A stretch of 10,237 nucleotides of DNA from Trichomonas tenax. Its lineage: Eukaryota; Parabasalia; Trichomonadida; Trichomonadidae. Numbering within the stretch: the stretch's first letter is position 1; each line of letters starts with the position of its first letter. Both the position numbers and the translations under genes were made by a program. The DNA is taken from positions 1-10,237 of the forward strand of contig JALKBU010001497.1 of the NCBI GenBank assembly GCA_023091735.1. Reading direction: 5' to 3'. The notes beneath the pieces were generated by a model, which was not told the origin of the DNA, ran no database searches, and saw only the letters and a program-made list of their open reading frames with translations. This document shows, one piece after another, positions 1-7,831 of this stretch.

Positions 1-1
1 G

Positions 2-241
2 AACTACGTTTATGGTCTTCATACTCAGCGTGGAGTTTCAATCTATAAATGTCAGTATTGTTTAGACTACAAAGATATTTATAACACTTTTTATAAAAGT
101 GACAATTTGCCCGCGCAAAAAGGTGACAGTTTATTCATGAAAAGTGACTTTAAGGTTCTATATCACTTTTTGATGTTCACTTTTGTCCTAGACTTGAGAA
201 TTTTCAAATTTGATTTTTTCTTGTTTAAAGTCGCGCAATAA
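2..241 (+). CDS. Possible 3' end of an unknown protein, cut by window edge
   Basis: An open frame of 79 codons runs from the left edge to a TAA at 239-241 without any stop, although the DNA is A+T-rich, where such a run is less expected by chance. The frame contains a CxxC pair (YKCQYC) near residue 19, followed by a Tyr/Asp-rich stretch. The last 30 residues are strongly hydrophobic (Leu/Phe-rich). The only in-frame ATG is at 136, which would leave a 34-residue peptide, so if real this is the tail of a gene that begins outside the window. I do not recognise the family. The hydrophobic tail may be non-coding drift downstream of a decayed gene. Confidence 0.3.
   Translation, partial: NYVYGLHTQRGVSIYKCQYCLDYKDIYNTFYKSDNLPAQKGDSLFMKSDFKVLYHFLMFTFVLDLRIFKFDFFLFKVAQ
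94..113 (+). repeat. 20-nt element also found upstream of the EFHB-like gene
   Basis: The sequence TAAAAGTGACAATTTGCCCG matches the minus-strand sequence at 6504-6485 at 19 of 20 positions (C/T difference at position 17). Further shorter GTGAC or CACTTTT matches cluster at 96-188. It overlaps the possible open frame at 2-241. Confidence 0.5.
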
Positions 242-1243
242 AGTGGGAAATACTGTTTTGGTTAAGGATATATTGATACATAATGTTCAAGGTAACATAA
301 ACTGTTATTTAGTGATGGTTGAAAAATAAAAAACTAACAATGAACGTCTTTGAATAATCTGAAAAAGAGTCATCAAAGCACTGTTTTTTTTCATGGTCAT
401 GAAGATAAACTTGAACGGTTTTTCTAACGGCATAAGAATTAGTTGGCTAGATAATGCAGACATTTTCGACTGTTTTTCATGAAGTTGTCGATACAAGAAT
501 TGAAAAAATGATGATTTTAAGTTCAGAATTTTGTTTTATGAACAACAGATTCCAAAAATAGTATAACCATAATCTGCACATTAAGTAGAGTATTTTTGCC
601 GTTAATAAATCGATTTTCGTTTTATTTTTTCAATAAAATTTTCTTTTATTATGTATCTTAACTATAAGTTTTGCTATTAAAATCGAGATTTTCATCACAA
701 AAATCCGAGAAAATTTGCCATTGAAATATTCATTGAAATATTGATATTTAATTTATAGCAATGCTGAGTCTGTTGAATAAAATTGAAAAACTGAAAATAT
801 CGAAAAATTATCATCTTTTATGTGTTTGAATAATATTTTCGATAAATTTTGATTACAAAATTGAGAACTAAACCATCCAAATAAATGATTTTTTCCCGGG
901 AATTAAAAATGCTTTCATAATGTGTTTACATAAGAGTGAAAAGATTATTTTGATTTTAATTTTTGAATATAATTAATGTATTATTTCAAAAATAAATCTC
1001 ATCTATTTGTTACAAACACAGTAATGTAATTAAAAATTTAATACAATTTAAGCTTTCCAATCATTTTGAAGGATTGTGATAAAATTTCACAAAAACATAA
1101 TATATATGATATGCATTGACTAAAGAAGTTATTTGCATGATTTTTTGAAAATTGATTTTATCGTTAAAGTTAATGATAATGCATTATTGTTCAGTATTTT
1201 GATATAAATTTTATTTAAATAAGTTTACAATTGTTAACAAAAA
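242..1243. other. A+T-rich stretch without a convincing gene
   Basis: About 1 kb dominated by A/T runs with stops in all frames. A short minus-strand open frame near 305-496 has no ATG at its start and an unremarkable composition, so I do not call it. The last ~50 bases before 1244 must hold the promoter of the decayed surface-protein gene, but I see no perfect TCA(C/T)(T/A) initiator there. Confidence 0.6.
719..742. repeat. Perfect 12-bp tandem duplication
   Basis: CATTGAAATATT occurs twice head to tail. It is a small feature in A+T-rich DNA with no sign of function. Confidence 0.6.
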
Positions 1244-2734
1244 ATGTTTTTCGCGTTGATTTTATTGACTAAATCCACCAATTTCCGCCTTTCATTGGCT
1301 GAGAAAGATTCAGAGATCTTTCCATTAGCATATTATAAGGATTTCTACTTCGGATATCAAAGAGGTTCAAATTCATTTGTCAATCGGATCAGTTGAAATT
1401 GATGATAGCTTGCTTCCAAAGATCACAATCGGAACATCATACACATCGAGTTTCAAATTCAATGTTGAGTGCCCAGACATCCTCGGAAACCAGCAGTCCA
1501 GAATTTGGGCAACAAGTGAAAGCTTCTCATGTTCTGCCAAAACAGGAACTATCAACATCAACAGGAGGCCTTCATTCTATGACATGAAGCCACTCGACCC
1601 ACAGTACTCTCAGGGCGAAGTTATCTTCTTCGAGGCCACACTTTATGACAACAGCAAAGTCGCCGTTTATTGGCAGTACGATGGCAGCGGCCCATCAGGA
1701 AACTTCCCACTCATCACGTGCAACAACCAGAACCAGACAGTCAGTTACCAGATCCCGACAGCTGAGAAGATCTTCACTCTCGGAATGCACACTCTGAGTA
1801 TCTGGTTGAGGGACTCTGATGGCATCACACAGTCTGTCGTTGTCCACGAGTTTGAATATGTTCTCTGAGAGCACCCGAGATTGAAGTCTCACGTATTATA
1901 AATCGAGACATATACTATTTCCATGAGACAGCACAGTTCAACATCAGTGTTCGTGACAGAAACTTTGGATACAACATTCGTGTCTTCGTCAGAGTCAACG
2001 AAAGTGAGGCAGTCAACATCGTCAACATATCATCAATCAACCAGTGGCAGAATTTCATCTACACGTACGAGTACCCAATGGAGAACGCCACTCACGACAT
2101 TGTATTCTATGCTGCAGACGACGACTCAACATCAGGTGAGAGATCGTTCAAGATCAAAGTCACGCAAACACCGATTCTCATTGTCCTCACTGAACTCGAT
2201 GCAATGTACTAACCAGGCTTGAAAGTAAATATCTCTCTCTATGCAGGAGACTTCAACATTGGAAACACAGTCAACATTTCATACAGAAACAACAACGACC
2301 CCATCGTTTATCCTCCTGTCGATGTTGTCATCAACGACAACTACACGTCAGACTTCATCACATTCGAGATGTCTCTTCCATCGTACAGCAGAAGGAACAG
2401 CATCTACATATACTCGAAGGACTCCACAGGCATCAGTGGTCCTCGTGTCGTCCTTTACACGATAATGAACTTTGCCCCAAGAATCGTCTCCATCGAACCG
2501 ATCGAATCCGAGTACTCGAGCAACGAATACATCAACCTCGATATGACGATATACGACGATACTCAGATCATGATCTACTACAAGTTCGATCTCCGCTCAT
2601 ACAGCAGCATCAAAGAGTGAATCCCCATCAGAGGCTCGAATCTCGCAGTCCACAGACAGGTTCAGATCCCGTGAGATTACTTCAAGGGTGGTCTCCACAC
2701 ACTGTACTTCTACATCATCGACGAGTACAACATC

Positions 2735-3967
2735 ATGATGAGCGAATTTGTCTACCAGTTTGACTACATCGACAAACATGCACCAGAGATGAGCGTTTCT
2801 CTCAATGGAACGAGAACGACATTCGGATTCTACGAAACTATCTTATTCAATGTCAGTGTTTTCGACCAAGACATTGATGACACTGTCAGAGTGTTGACGA
2901 AGGCGAATGAATCTGATTTCACAACCATCAAGGAAGGAATCAATACAATGACAAACGAATCCTTCCTTTACAAGATCCATGCACCGAATGTCGATGGCAA
3001 GTACACACACATCTTCCAGACACGAGACTCGACAGACTCTTCTTCACAGGATAAAGTTGTGGAAGTCAACATCAAGCAGACACCTCGCCTCTTAATCGAT
3101 ACTCCATTAGAGCCATCGTACTCAGGTGGTGAGGACGCTCTAGTCAGCGGATATATCGTCGACTTCGATCCAGAAAAGAACGTCCAAGTCTTCTATACAA
3201 TCAACCAAGGAAGCAGAGTTTATGCAATGTCATTGCTGCAGATGAAGGACAAATACTACACAGACAGGTTCAACTTCACGATCCCAATCCCGAGGAAAGT
3301 CGGAACATACAGTGTCGTCATCTACGCAGAAGATGATCAGAGGAGGCGAAGTGAGCCAGTGAGATATGTCACGACAGTCAACATTCCACCGAGGATTGAG
3401 TCGATGGAAGATCTCCACGATGTTTACTTCATGAACGGATACATCGAGTTCAATGCGACGATATTCGATAACTCGAAGTCAAAAATCTTCTACAAATTCG
3501 ATCAGAACAAAGAAGAGTTCATCGATGAGTGGATCGAATTCTCGGGCAAAACTATGCAAGTGAGGAGGCAGATCAAGATCCCAGCCGCAATTCCAGTTGG
3601 AGCACACACAGTCGCAATCTTCCTTCGCGACTACTACGGTGTTGAGTCTAACCACGAAGTCAAGAGCTTTGAGTTTGCTGAGGGACATGTTCCAATCCTC
3701 ACAGTCAGCAACACGAATGTGAAGTCAGTCTACAAGTTCCATGAGAGCATTGAGTTCAACTGCTCGCTTCAGGACTTTGATGACAATGATCATTCGTATG
3801 TTTTCACAGAGATCGACAACAGTGGCGTTGATATTGCGATGAGAAAAATGAACAAAAAGTTTTGCTCAAAAAAATCCGACAGTTGTCAAAATTTAAATGT
3901 TTTCTTTTTTGTTCATCTCTTCGAAATCAAGTCAGTATCAGGACTTAATTTTGAAGGCAAAGAATAA
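2735..3967 (+). CDS. Longest intact open frame of the Ig-like repeat gene (410 aa)
   Basis: This is the part of the decayed gene that a gene finder would call, from an internal ATG to the TAA at 3965-3967. It has no signal peptide because it starts inside repeat 4. It holds the end of repeat 4, complete repeats 5, 6 and 7 and the first half of repeat 8. Repeats 5 to 7 use many C-ending codons and are richer in G+C than the flanks. The final ~45 residues (from MRKMNKKF on) are Lys/Ser/Phe-rich and do not fit the repeat, so the reading after about 3846 is probably fortuitous. No membrane anchor is seen. I regard it as a remnant rather than an independent gene, although transcription cannot be excluded. 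Confidence 0.55.
   Translation: MMSEFVYQFDYIDKHAPEMSVSLNGTRTTFGFYETILFNVSVFDQDIDDTVRVLTKANESDFTTIKEGINTMTNESFLYKIHAPNVDGKYTHIFQTRDSTDSSSQDKVVEVNIKQTPRLLIDTPLEPSYSGGEDALVSGYIVDFDPEKNVQVFYTINQGSRVYAMSLLQMKDKYYTDRFNFTIPIPRKVGTYSVVIYAEDDQRRRSEPVRYVTTVNIPPRIESMEDLHDVYFMNGYIEFNATIFDNSKSKIFYKFDQNKEEFIDEWIEFSGKTMQVRRQIKIPAAIPVGAHTVAIFLRDYYGVESNHEVKSFEFAEGHVPILTVSNTNVKSVYKFHESIEFNCSLQDFDDNDHSYVFTEIDNSGVDIAMRKMNKKFCSKKSDSCQNLNVFFFVHLFEIKSVSGLNFEGKE
3848..3916. repeat. Imperfect fold-back at a composition junction
   Basis: ATGAACAAAAAG (3848-3859) is inverted as CTTTTTTGTTCAT (3904-3916), with one extra T and 44 bases between. It lies exactly where the C-rich repeat coding ends and A+T-rich sequence begins. 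It includes the start codon of the 418-aa gene. Confidence 0.5.
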
Positions 3968-5153
3968 CGCAAATAGGAAAATGCTTCGTGCTTCACGAAA
4001 TTTGGAGGATATTCAACCAGGAACGTATTCAAGCAACGGATTTGAATATACGATTCGATATCCTGTAACAGGAGATTTATCATCCGATATTTTAGGATTC
4101 GCAATGGAAAATTCGACACTTGCTATTGTTAAAAAATCAACAGAAACAACAAAATTAAATAAAGTTTTCTCGAATTCTGCTTCTCAAAAAGTTTACAGAC
4201 TAAAAAGTATATTAGAAACAGAAAATAATGTCGATGTATATCAAGTTGAGAAAATTGAGCCATTAGATTTAATATCCAACATTAAATATAACGCTTCTAA
4301 GGATTCTATGTTCAAAAAAGAAATTAATACATCATTCAGATGGTCACCGAATGATGATCCATATGTTAAAGGACGTCCTGAATATTCTTATATAATTGAT
4401 TCAATTGATATTGGTGCTGGAGCATACATTACATCAAACGTAATGCTTGATTTTGATTTATCATTTAAATCTATTTCACTCACAGCATCTTTTCAGACAA
4501 AAGCAATTTTTGGTGCAATTCTCAACGTTTCAGAATATAAATTCGTTAAAGAACAAATAGAGATGTTTAATAGTAACATTGATATTCCAAATAGCCTCTC
4601 TTTCAATGTCTTTGGTGTAACAATCGCATTAAACACACAAATATATGCTAGGTTCTTAATTGATAACATTTCGATGCATATTCCTACTAATTTCAACATC
4701 TATAGAGGTTATATACTCAATTACGAAAAGAATTTCTCAATTTCCACAGATAAATTCTTAACTTCACCTTCAAACTATTCTATTGAACCCGTAAAGTCAA
4801 CATCAACTATATCAGATCTTTCTGCAATGTATTCTAAGAGCGTCTTCGCTATGAAACCAAAGTTAGATTTTGGTTTCAACATTTCATTAACAGCAGGTGC
4901 TAAAACGTATATTGGCACATCCATAAATGTGGCTCCATCCTTCCCATTTGATTTCGCCTTCGATCAAGAAAAATGCAGTCCACCATATTTGTATGGAAGC
5001 ATAACTCCATCGCTTGATGTTCTTTTCTCATTTGATGGATTTAAATCACTTGGTTATGAACTAGTTAAACCAATTGGAAAACTATGGAATGTAATTGAAC
5101 CAAACAGAACAATGATATGTTTGATTCCACCAAAAGTCAACGATGAATTATAA
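3897..5153 (+). CDS. Unknown, probably secreted beta-rich protein (418 aa)
   Basis: An uninterrupted A+T-rich frame starts at ATG 3897, with an in-frame TAA just before it (3894-3896), and ends at TAA 5151-5153. The start MFSFLFISSKSS could be a short trichomonad-type signal peptide. The middle and end have alternating polar and hydrophobic residues typical of beta strands, many Asn-X-Ser/Thr sequons, and few cysteines (two near the end, in KCSPPYL and MICLIPP). I see no transmembrane anchor and no enzyme motif. Codon use differs sharply from the upstream Ig-like gene, so it is not simply its continuation. It could still be the C-terminal part of a related two-part surface protein whose junction was rearranged. 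It is convergent with the EFHB-like gene, 173 bp away. I do not recognise the family. Confidence 0.65.
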   Translation: MFSFLFISSKSSQYQDLILKAKNNANRKMLRASRNLEDIQPGTYSSNGFEYTIRYPVTGDLSSDILGFAMENSTLAIVKKSTETTKLNKVFSNSASQKVYRLKSILETENNVDVYQVEKIEPLDLISNIKYNASKDSMFKKEINTSFRWSPNDDPYVKGRPEYSYIIDSIDIGAGAYITSNVMLDFDLSFKSISLTASFQTKAIFGAILNVSEYKFVKEQIEMFNSNIDIPNSLSFNVFGVTIALNTQIYARFLIDNISMHIPTNFNIYRGYILNYEKNFSISTDKFLTSPSNYSIEPVKSTSTISDLSAMYSKSVFAMKPKLDFGFNISLTAGAKTYIGTSINVAPSFPFDFAFDQEKCSPPYLYGSITPSLDVLFSFDGFKSLGYELVKPIGKLWNVIEPNRTMICLIPPKVNDEL

Positions 5154-5315
5154 TTATTTGTATTCAATATTTATTTTGTGGCTTTATCTAAAAAGTGTAT
5201 AACAGACTTTCAAAATTATGAGGTAATGTTTGAAGATGGTTTTCCTATTATGAATAATAAATTGAATATTAATTTTTTTTTCAACAAGAAGCATTTTTAA
5301 ATATATCAAAAAGAG

Positions 5316-5319
5316 TTTA
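5316..5319 (-). terminator. TAAA poly(A) signal of the EFHB-like gene
   Basis: TAAA on the minus strand lies seven bases past the TAA stop (5329-5327), fitting the trichomonad rule of a UAAA signal close to the stop codon. Confidence 0.5.
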
Positions 5320-5326
5320 AATAAAA

Positions 5327-6475
5327 TTAGTTGGAAGTCGTCATCATCTTGAACTCCTGATGAAATTCTGAAATAGAAATTTTGTCACGTCCTTCACGCT
5401 GAGCAACAGAATCAAATATCTGATTAGCTTCCTCCTCCTTGAGGGCGAGTGCCTTAACCATAACAGGAACGATATGCGCTCTATCACGAAGAAGCAAGAA
5501 ATCTTCATCAGAAAGGCCAAGTGCAACATATCTGCCTGGGCCACGAAGTGGGTTCGGGAATGGGTTCGGCTTTGTCTTAATGCCGAATGTCATTCCTTGT
5601 GGAACTTCTCTTTCTCTCATCGATTCTGTTGGTCCTCTAGCATCCATGAGACCCATACCTCTGATTGTGTCTCCGACAGTGAACTCGATAGCCTGTGTTG
5701 AAAGTCCGGCCGGTGGTCTCTGTGCTGGATCTCTTGTTCCGTGAAGTTGATCTGCTGTCATTGTGCGCATTGTTGTGCGTGTCCATGGCTCTACTGGGTC
5801 TGGATCTGGAACTATTTGATTGTTATCTGCACGATCGACTGGTAACGGAACAAGATTTGTGTCGTTAGCGTTCATATTCATGACTTCGTTTAAATGATCG
5901 ATGTTTCCTTCTCCTCTAATACCGAATGTGTGTGTTCTTAAATTGATTTTAGACGCTTCCCAGTTGTAATTTCTGCGTGTTTGATAACCTGGTGTTAATG
6001 TGACATCGTTAGGAATATCGCATTTTGTGCCCTGAATGACAGCACTGGCTGTCTCTCCGAAGCGTGTATTGACACCAAAACCGCGCTCGTAAAGTTCTGG
6101 CGGAATATTTGCAATTCCGTCAGGCGTTTGACCGAGTTTTTGTCTGCTACGATGGTAATCTTTCTCTTGAGCTTCTACGTATTTCATGTGAGCGAGAGAT
6201 TCGTGTTCTGGTTCCATTTTAAGACAATCAGCCGTTGAGAAGTTCTTTGAGTCACTGCTGACGCCGAATACGAGGTTCGATGGTAACGGTGGATCGAGGA
6301 CGCCGTGTGTATGAAGTGGACGGCCTGGATCACCTAATCTCTGATTTCTAAAAGCGAGCTGAGCATCCGGTCCTTTAAATTCGACGTCATCTTTAAAGCA
6401 GTCCGTTACACCAGCGCCACTGTTGGTTTTAATACCAGCTGGTGGTACATCTCTAGTGTAAAAGCGTGGGTACAT
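5327..6475 (-). CDS. EFHB/CFAP21-like axonemal protein (382 aa)
   Basis: The start is placed at ATG 6475, giving MYPRFYTRDVPPAGIKT; the open frame extends 24 bases upstream but only from a GTG. The protein is hydrophilic and Pro/Arg-rich with no signal or membrane segment. A recurring FG(V/I) motif appears in four places (LVFGVSS, RGFGVNTRFGE, HTFGIRGEGN, MTFGIKTKPNPFPNP), as in filamentous proteins that bind along microtubules. The C-terminal ~35 residues (EEEANQIFDSVAQREGRDKISISEF) form a degenerate EF-hand lacking the first Asp of the calcium loop. This layout suggests EFHB (CFAP21), a protein inside ciliary doublet microtubules, consistent with a flagellate. The family call is from memory and could be another EF-hand flagellar protein. 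The gene is intact, converges with the 418-aa gene and has a TAAA just past its stop. Confidence 0.55.
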   Translation of the reverse strand: MYPRFYTRDVPPAGIKTNSGAGVTDCFKDDVEFKGPDAQLAFRNQRLGDPGRPLHTHGVLDPPLPSNLVFGVSSDSKNFSTADCLKMEPEHESLAHMKYVEAQEKDYHRSRQKLGQTPDGIANIPPELYERGFGVNTRFGETASAVIQGTKCDIPNDVTLTPGYQTRRNYNWEASKINLRTHTFGIRGEGNIDHLNEVMNMNANDTNLVPLPVDRADNNQIVPDPDPVEPWTRTTMRTMTADQLHGTRDPAQRPPAGLSTQAIEFTVGDTIRGMGLMDARGPTESMREREVPQGMTFGIKTKPNPFPNPLRGPGRYVALGLSDEDFLLLRDRAHIVPVMVKALALKEEEANQIFDSVAQREGRDKISISEFHQEFKMMTTSN

Positions 6476-6725
6476 TAAAAGTAACGGACAAATTGTCACT
6501 TTTAGGAAATATTTCTCGTTGGAATGCCAAAACTTTTAAAACTTCGGTGTTAGATATATTTTTATGGATTATATTTAAATTCAACTTTAAAACGCTTTAA
6601 AAATGAATTTTTGATATAGAAAAATGCATAAATTAATTGTATGTGTAAATATGAATTATGACATGTCATAATATAATTTTAACACACTCAATGATGATTT
6701 AAGATTATGATAAAAGCAAAATATA
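6476..6725. other. Upstream region of the EFHB-like gene, A+T-rich
   Basis: No open frame of note. The first 30 bases hold the 20-nt repeated element (6485-6504), and the remainder is A/T runs. A GACATGTC palindrome is at 6660-6667. A perfect TCA(C/T)(T/A) initiator close to the ATG is not evident on the minus strand; GCATT at about 6524 is the nearest match. Confidence 0.5.
6485..6504 (-). promoter_or_regulatory. 20-nt element 9 bases upstream of the EFHB-like ATG
   Basis: Read on the minus strand it is TAAAAGTGACAATTTGTCCG, matching 94-113 at 19 of 20 bases. Trichomonad 5' leaders are short, so it lies where core-promoter or leader elements are expected. A regulatory role is inferred from repetition and position only. 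Confidence 0.35.
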
Positions 6726-6778
6726 ACAATGTGTCGGGGGCCTTGTACTCGCAGAGGACAAGGCCCCCGACACATTGT
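6726..6778. repeat. Perfect 21-bp GC-rich inverted repeat with 11-nt loop
   Basis: The arm 6726-6746 is exactly inverted at 6758-6778; the loop is ACTCGCAGAGG. The core GTGTCGGGGGCCTTGT is very G+C-rich in A+T-rich surroundings. It lies between the EFHB-like promoter and the end of the fibre module, 198 bases past the last fibre stop. It could be an element-end hairpin or a strong transcript-end structure. Confidence 0.85.
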
Positions 6779-6847
6779 GAGAAATGCGGACAAAGTCGGC
6801 ATCATTAATTTTCTCACCGTCTAGTATATATAGAGCGAAATTAATAA

Positions 6848-6908
6848 ATGACATCACTTAATGAATCACATCACTTCTCTCATATATATATAGTGAATCA
6901 CCTCACTC
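6848..6908 (+). repeat. Three copies of an ATCAC(A/C)TCACT-like motif
   Basis: ATGACATCACTTA (6848-6860), ATGAATCACATCACTT (6861-6876) and GTGAATCACCTCACTC (6893-6908) share the core CA(T/C)CACTT or close to it. Copies two and three are separated by a TATATATATA tract. Confidence 0.55.
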
Positions 6909-6920
6909 AAGTGCCCACGA

Positions 6921-6934
6921 GTCCCCCCTATATA
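6921..6934 (-). promoter_or_regulatory. TATATAGGGGGGAC motif, copy 1
   Basis: GTCCCCCCTATATA on the + strand is identical over 14 bases to 9438-9451. Read on the minus strand it is a TATA tract plus six G. No gene starts just beyond it here, so its role may be structural. Confidence 0.4.
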
Positions 6935-6967
6935 CCAGCAAAAATAATATATTATTTTAGAATTAGA

Positions 6968-6971
6968 TTTA
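6968..6971 (-). terminator. TAAA signal after the fibre-tip reading frame
   Basis: TAAA on the minus strand lies four bases past the TAA stop at 6978-6976, matching the trichomonad poly(A) signal position. It suggests this is the true 3' end of the fibre gene. Confidence 0.45.
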
Positions 6972-6975
6972 TTTC

Positions 6976-7723
6976 TTATGCAGTTCTAATCCATGCAACA
7001 ACAGCGAGATAAGGAGGAATATAACCAGTACCAGACCCGCCAAATGCTGTAATAGCTATTTGAAAGCCATAGTAATTTCCATTTGCTACATTCATTTCAG
7101 TTTCAGAAATATTACTTTTTACGCCATTACCAGTACTTCCCCAACACACATGATTCATTTCTCCCAATTTTGGTAAGTTATCCACAGTAATTTTGAAGCT
7201 ACCACCCTAGATACCATAATGAGGAGCACTATCATGAGAAACACATAATAGGAATCTATCCTCTATCCTTTCCCTCTCACCAAATCCGAACATTTCCTTA
7301 GGATTATTTCCAGGAGCTTGAAATATATAGATAGACCCAACAGGATAACATTTTCAAGCGTGCCATTTACTTCTCTAAGTAAATTATTCGATAGTTGCTG
7401 TAATGTATCATATATTTCTCTTCTCATCCTATCCTTTTCAGTAGTGGAATCCACAGTATTTCCCTTATCACCGAGCTTATTATATACATCCACGAATTTG
7501 TTTGTAGTCGCTTCATATGTCTTGAATGCCTCAGCTACATCCTGCTTTAGTTCCATTTGTTTCTTCAGTTCTGCTACATCAGTAGCGATGGGAGTAAAGT
7601 CTGCAACAAATAGCTTATCATTAATTTTTGTATTAGCTTATGTAATATCTAAACTCATACGTTCAAATTCTTTATTAAAGCTGTATTGCTATCATTTTTG
7701 GCATTTATTGCCACAGGGCCAAA
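6976..7723 (-). pseudogene. Broken fibre gene: shaft module and phage tail-collar-like tip
   Basis: Reading leftward, a shaft module (ADFTPIATDVAELKKQM) is followed by a coiled-coil-like stretch ending REVNGTLENV. After a one-base shift at about 7347 the frame becomes PVGSIYIF, then MFGFGERERIEDRFLL, then GGSFKITVDNLPKLGEMNH, and ends YIPPYLAVVAWIRTA. This order (PVGSIY, NPKExFG..ERIxDRFLL, TVDNLP, PPYLxVxxWxRTA) is the signature of the collar or tip at the C-terminus of phage tail fibres. Lesions: an in-frame TAA at 7640-7638, where the sister module has CAA (Gln); the one-base deletion at about 7347; and a TAG at 7209-7207. The intact pieces are 7556-7263 (ATG start; its last 27 residues are out of frame) and 7185-6976. 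The upstream 7723-7641 also needs a shift to join the shaft gene before it. The family recognition is strong; host receptor binding is inferred. Confidence 0.7.
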
Positions 7724-7831
7724 TTATGCCACTGCTTCCATTTGCTTCTTTAATTCAGTCACATCCAAAGCTACAGGAGTAAAGTCTGCAATAGCTAGTT
7801 TGGTATTAATTCTCTCATTCGCTTGAGTCAA
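7551..7831 (-). repeat. Repeated 62-residue shaft module (186-bp spacing)
   Basis: The DNA at 7551-7645 resembles that at 7737-7831. The proteins read LTQANERINTKLAIADFTPV... and IT(stop)ANTKINDKLFVADFTPI..., both followed by a (V)xELKKQME motif. The copy nearer the shaft start is intact and the second carries the stop, so the repeat shows directly that the stop replaced a Gln codon. Confidence 0.7.

Larger units (their letters stand above)
1244..3967 (+). pseudogene. Decayed secreted/surface protein with Ig-like repeats
   Basis: The ATG at 1244 opens a short hydrophobic leader (MFFALILLTKSTNF) and reads to about 1380. The coding sense then continues in the next frame to a TGA at 1866-1868, and returns to the first frame by a CT duplication at about 1862-1866. 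From there one frame continues to 3967, interrupted by TAA 2210-2212, TGA 2618-2620 and TGA 2672-2674. At least eight units of about 100 residues share a pattern: Pro-(Arg/Ile) start, YSxGE-like turn, FxxxxYD strand, then a G(x)HTxxIxxRD strand. These look like Ig- or cadherin-like beta sandwiches with many N-glycosylation sequons, as in large trichomonad surface proteins. The first TGA sits where repeat 7 has Trp (DEWIEF), so it is probably TGG to TGA. Coding sense is lost at about 3846, where composition turns A+T-rich. Function is unknown; adhesion or surface coat is inference only. Confidence 0.75.
6779..6975. other. Non-coding, subterminal-like A+T-rich segment
   Basis: There is no gene. 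It holds three short CAC-rich repeats (6848-6908), three TATA-like tracts (6824-6831, 6882-6892, 6929-6934) and the GTCCCCCCTATATA motif. This kind of clustered short repeat is usual near the ends of transposons, which is why I suspect an element boundary nearby. Confidence 0.5.

Noticed and set aside
305..496. 63-codon minus-strand open frame
   Set aside because: It begins with TTG, not ATG, in A+T-rich DNA and has no recognisable features.
2618..2674. TGA read as Trp (alternative code) in the Ig-like gene
   Set aside because: Only one of the two TGA codons aligns with Trp, TGG is used for Trp elsewhere, and frameshifts and a TAA also interrupt the gene.
5439..5744. Plus-strand open frames opposite the EFHB-like gene
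   Set aside because: They are antisense shadows of a well-supported gene with matching coding features on the minus strand.
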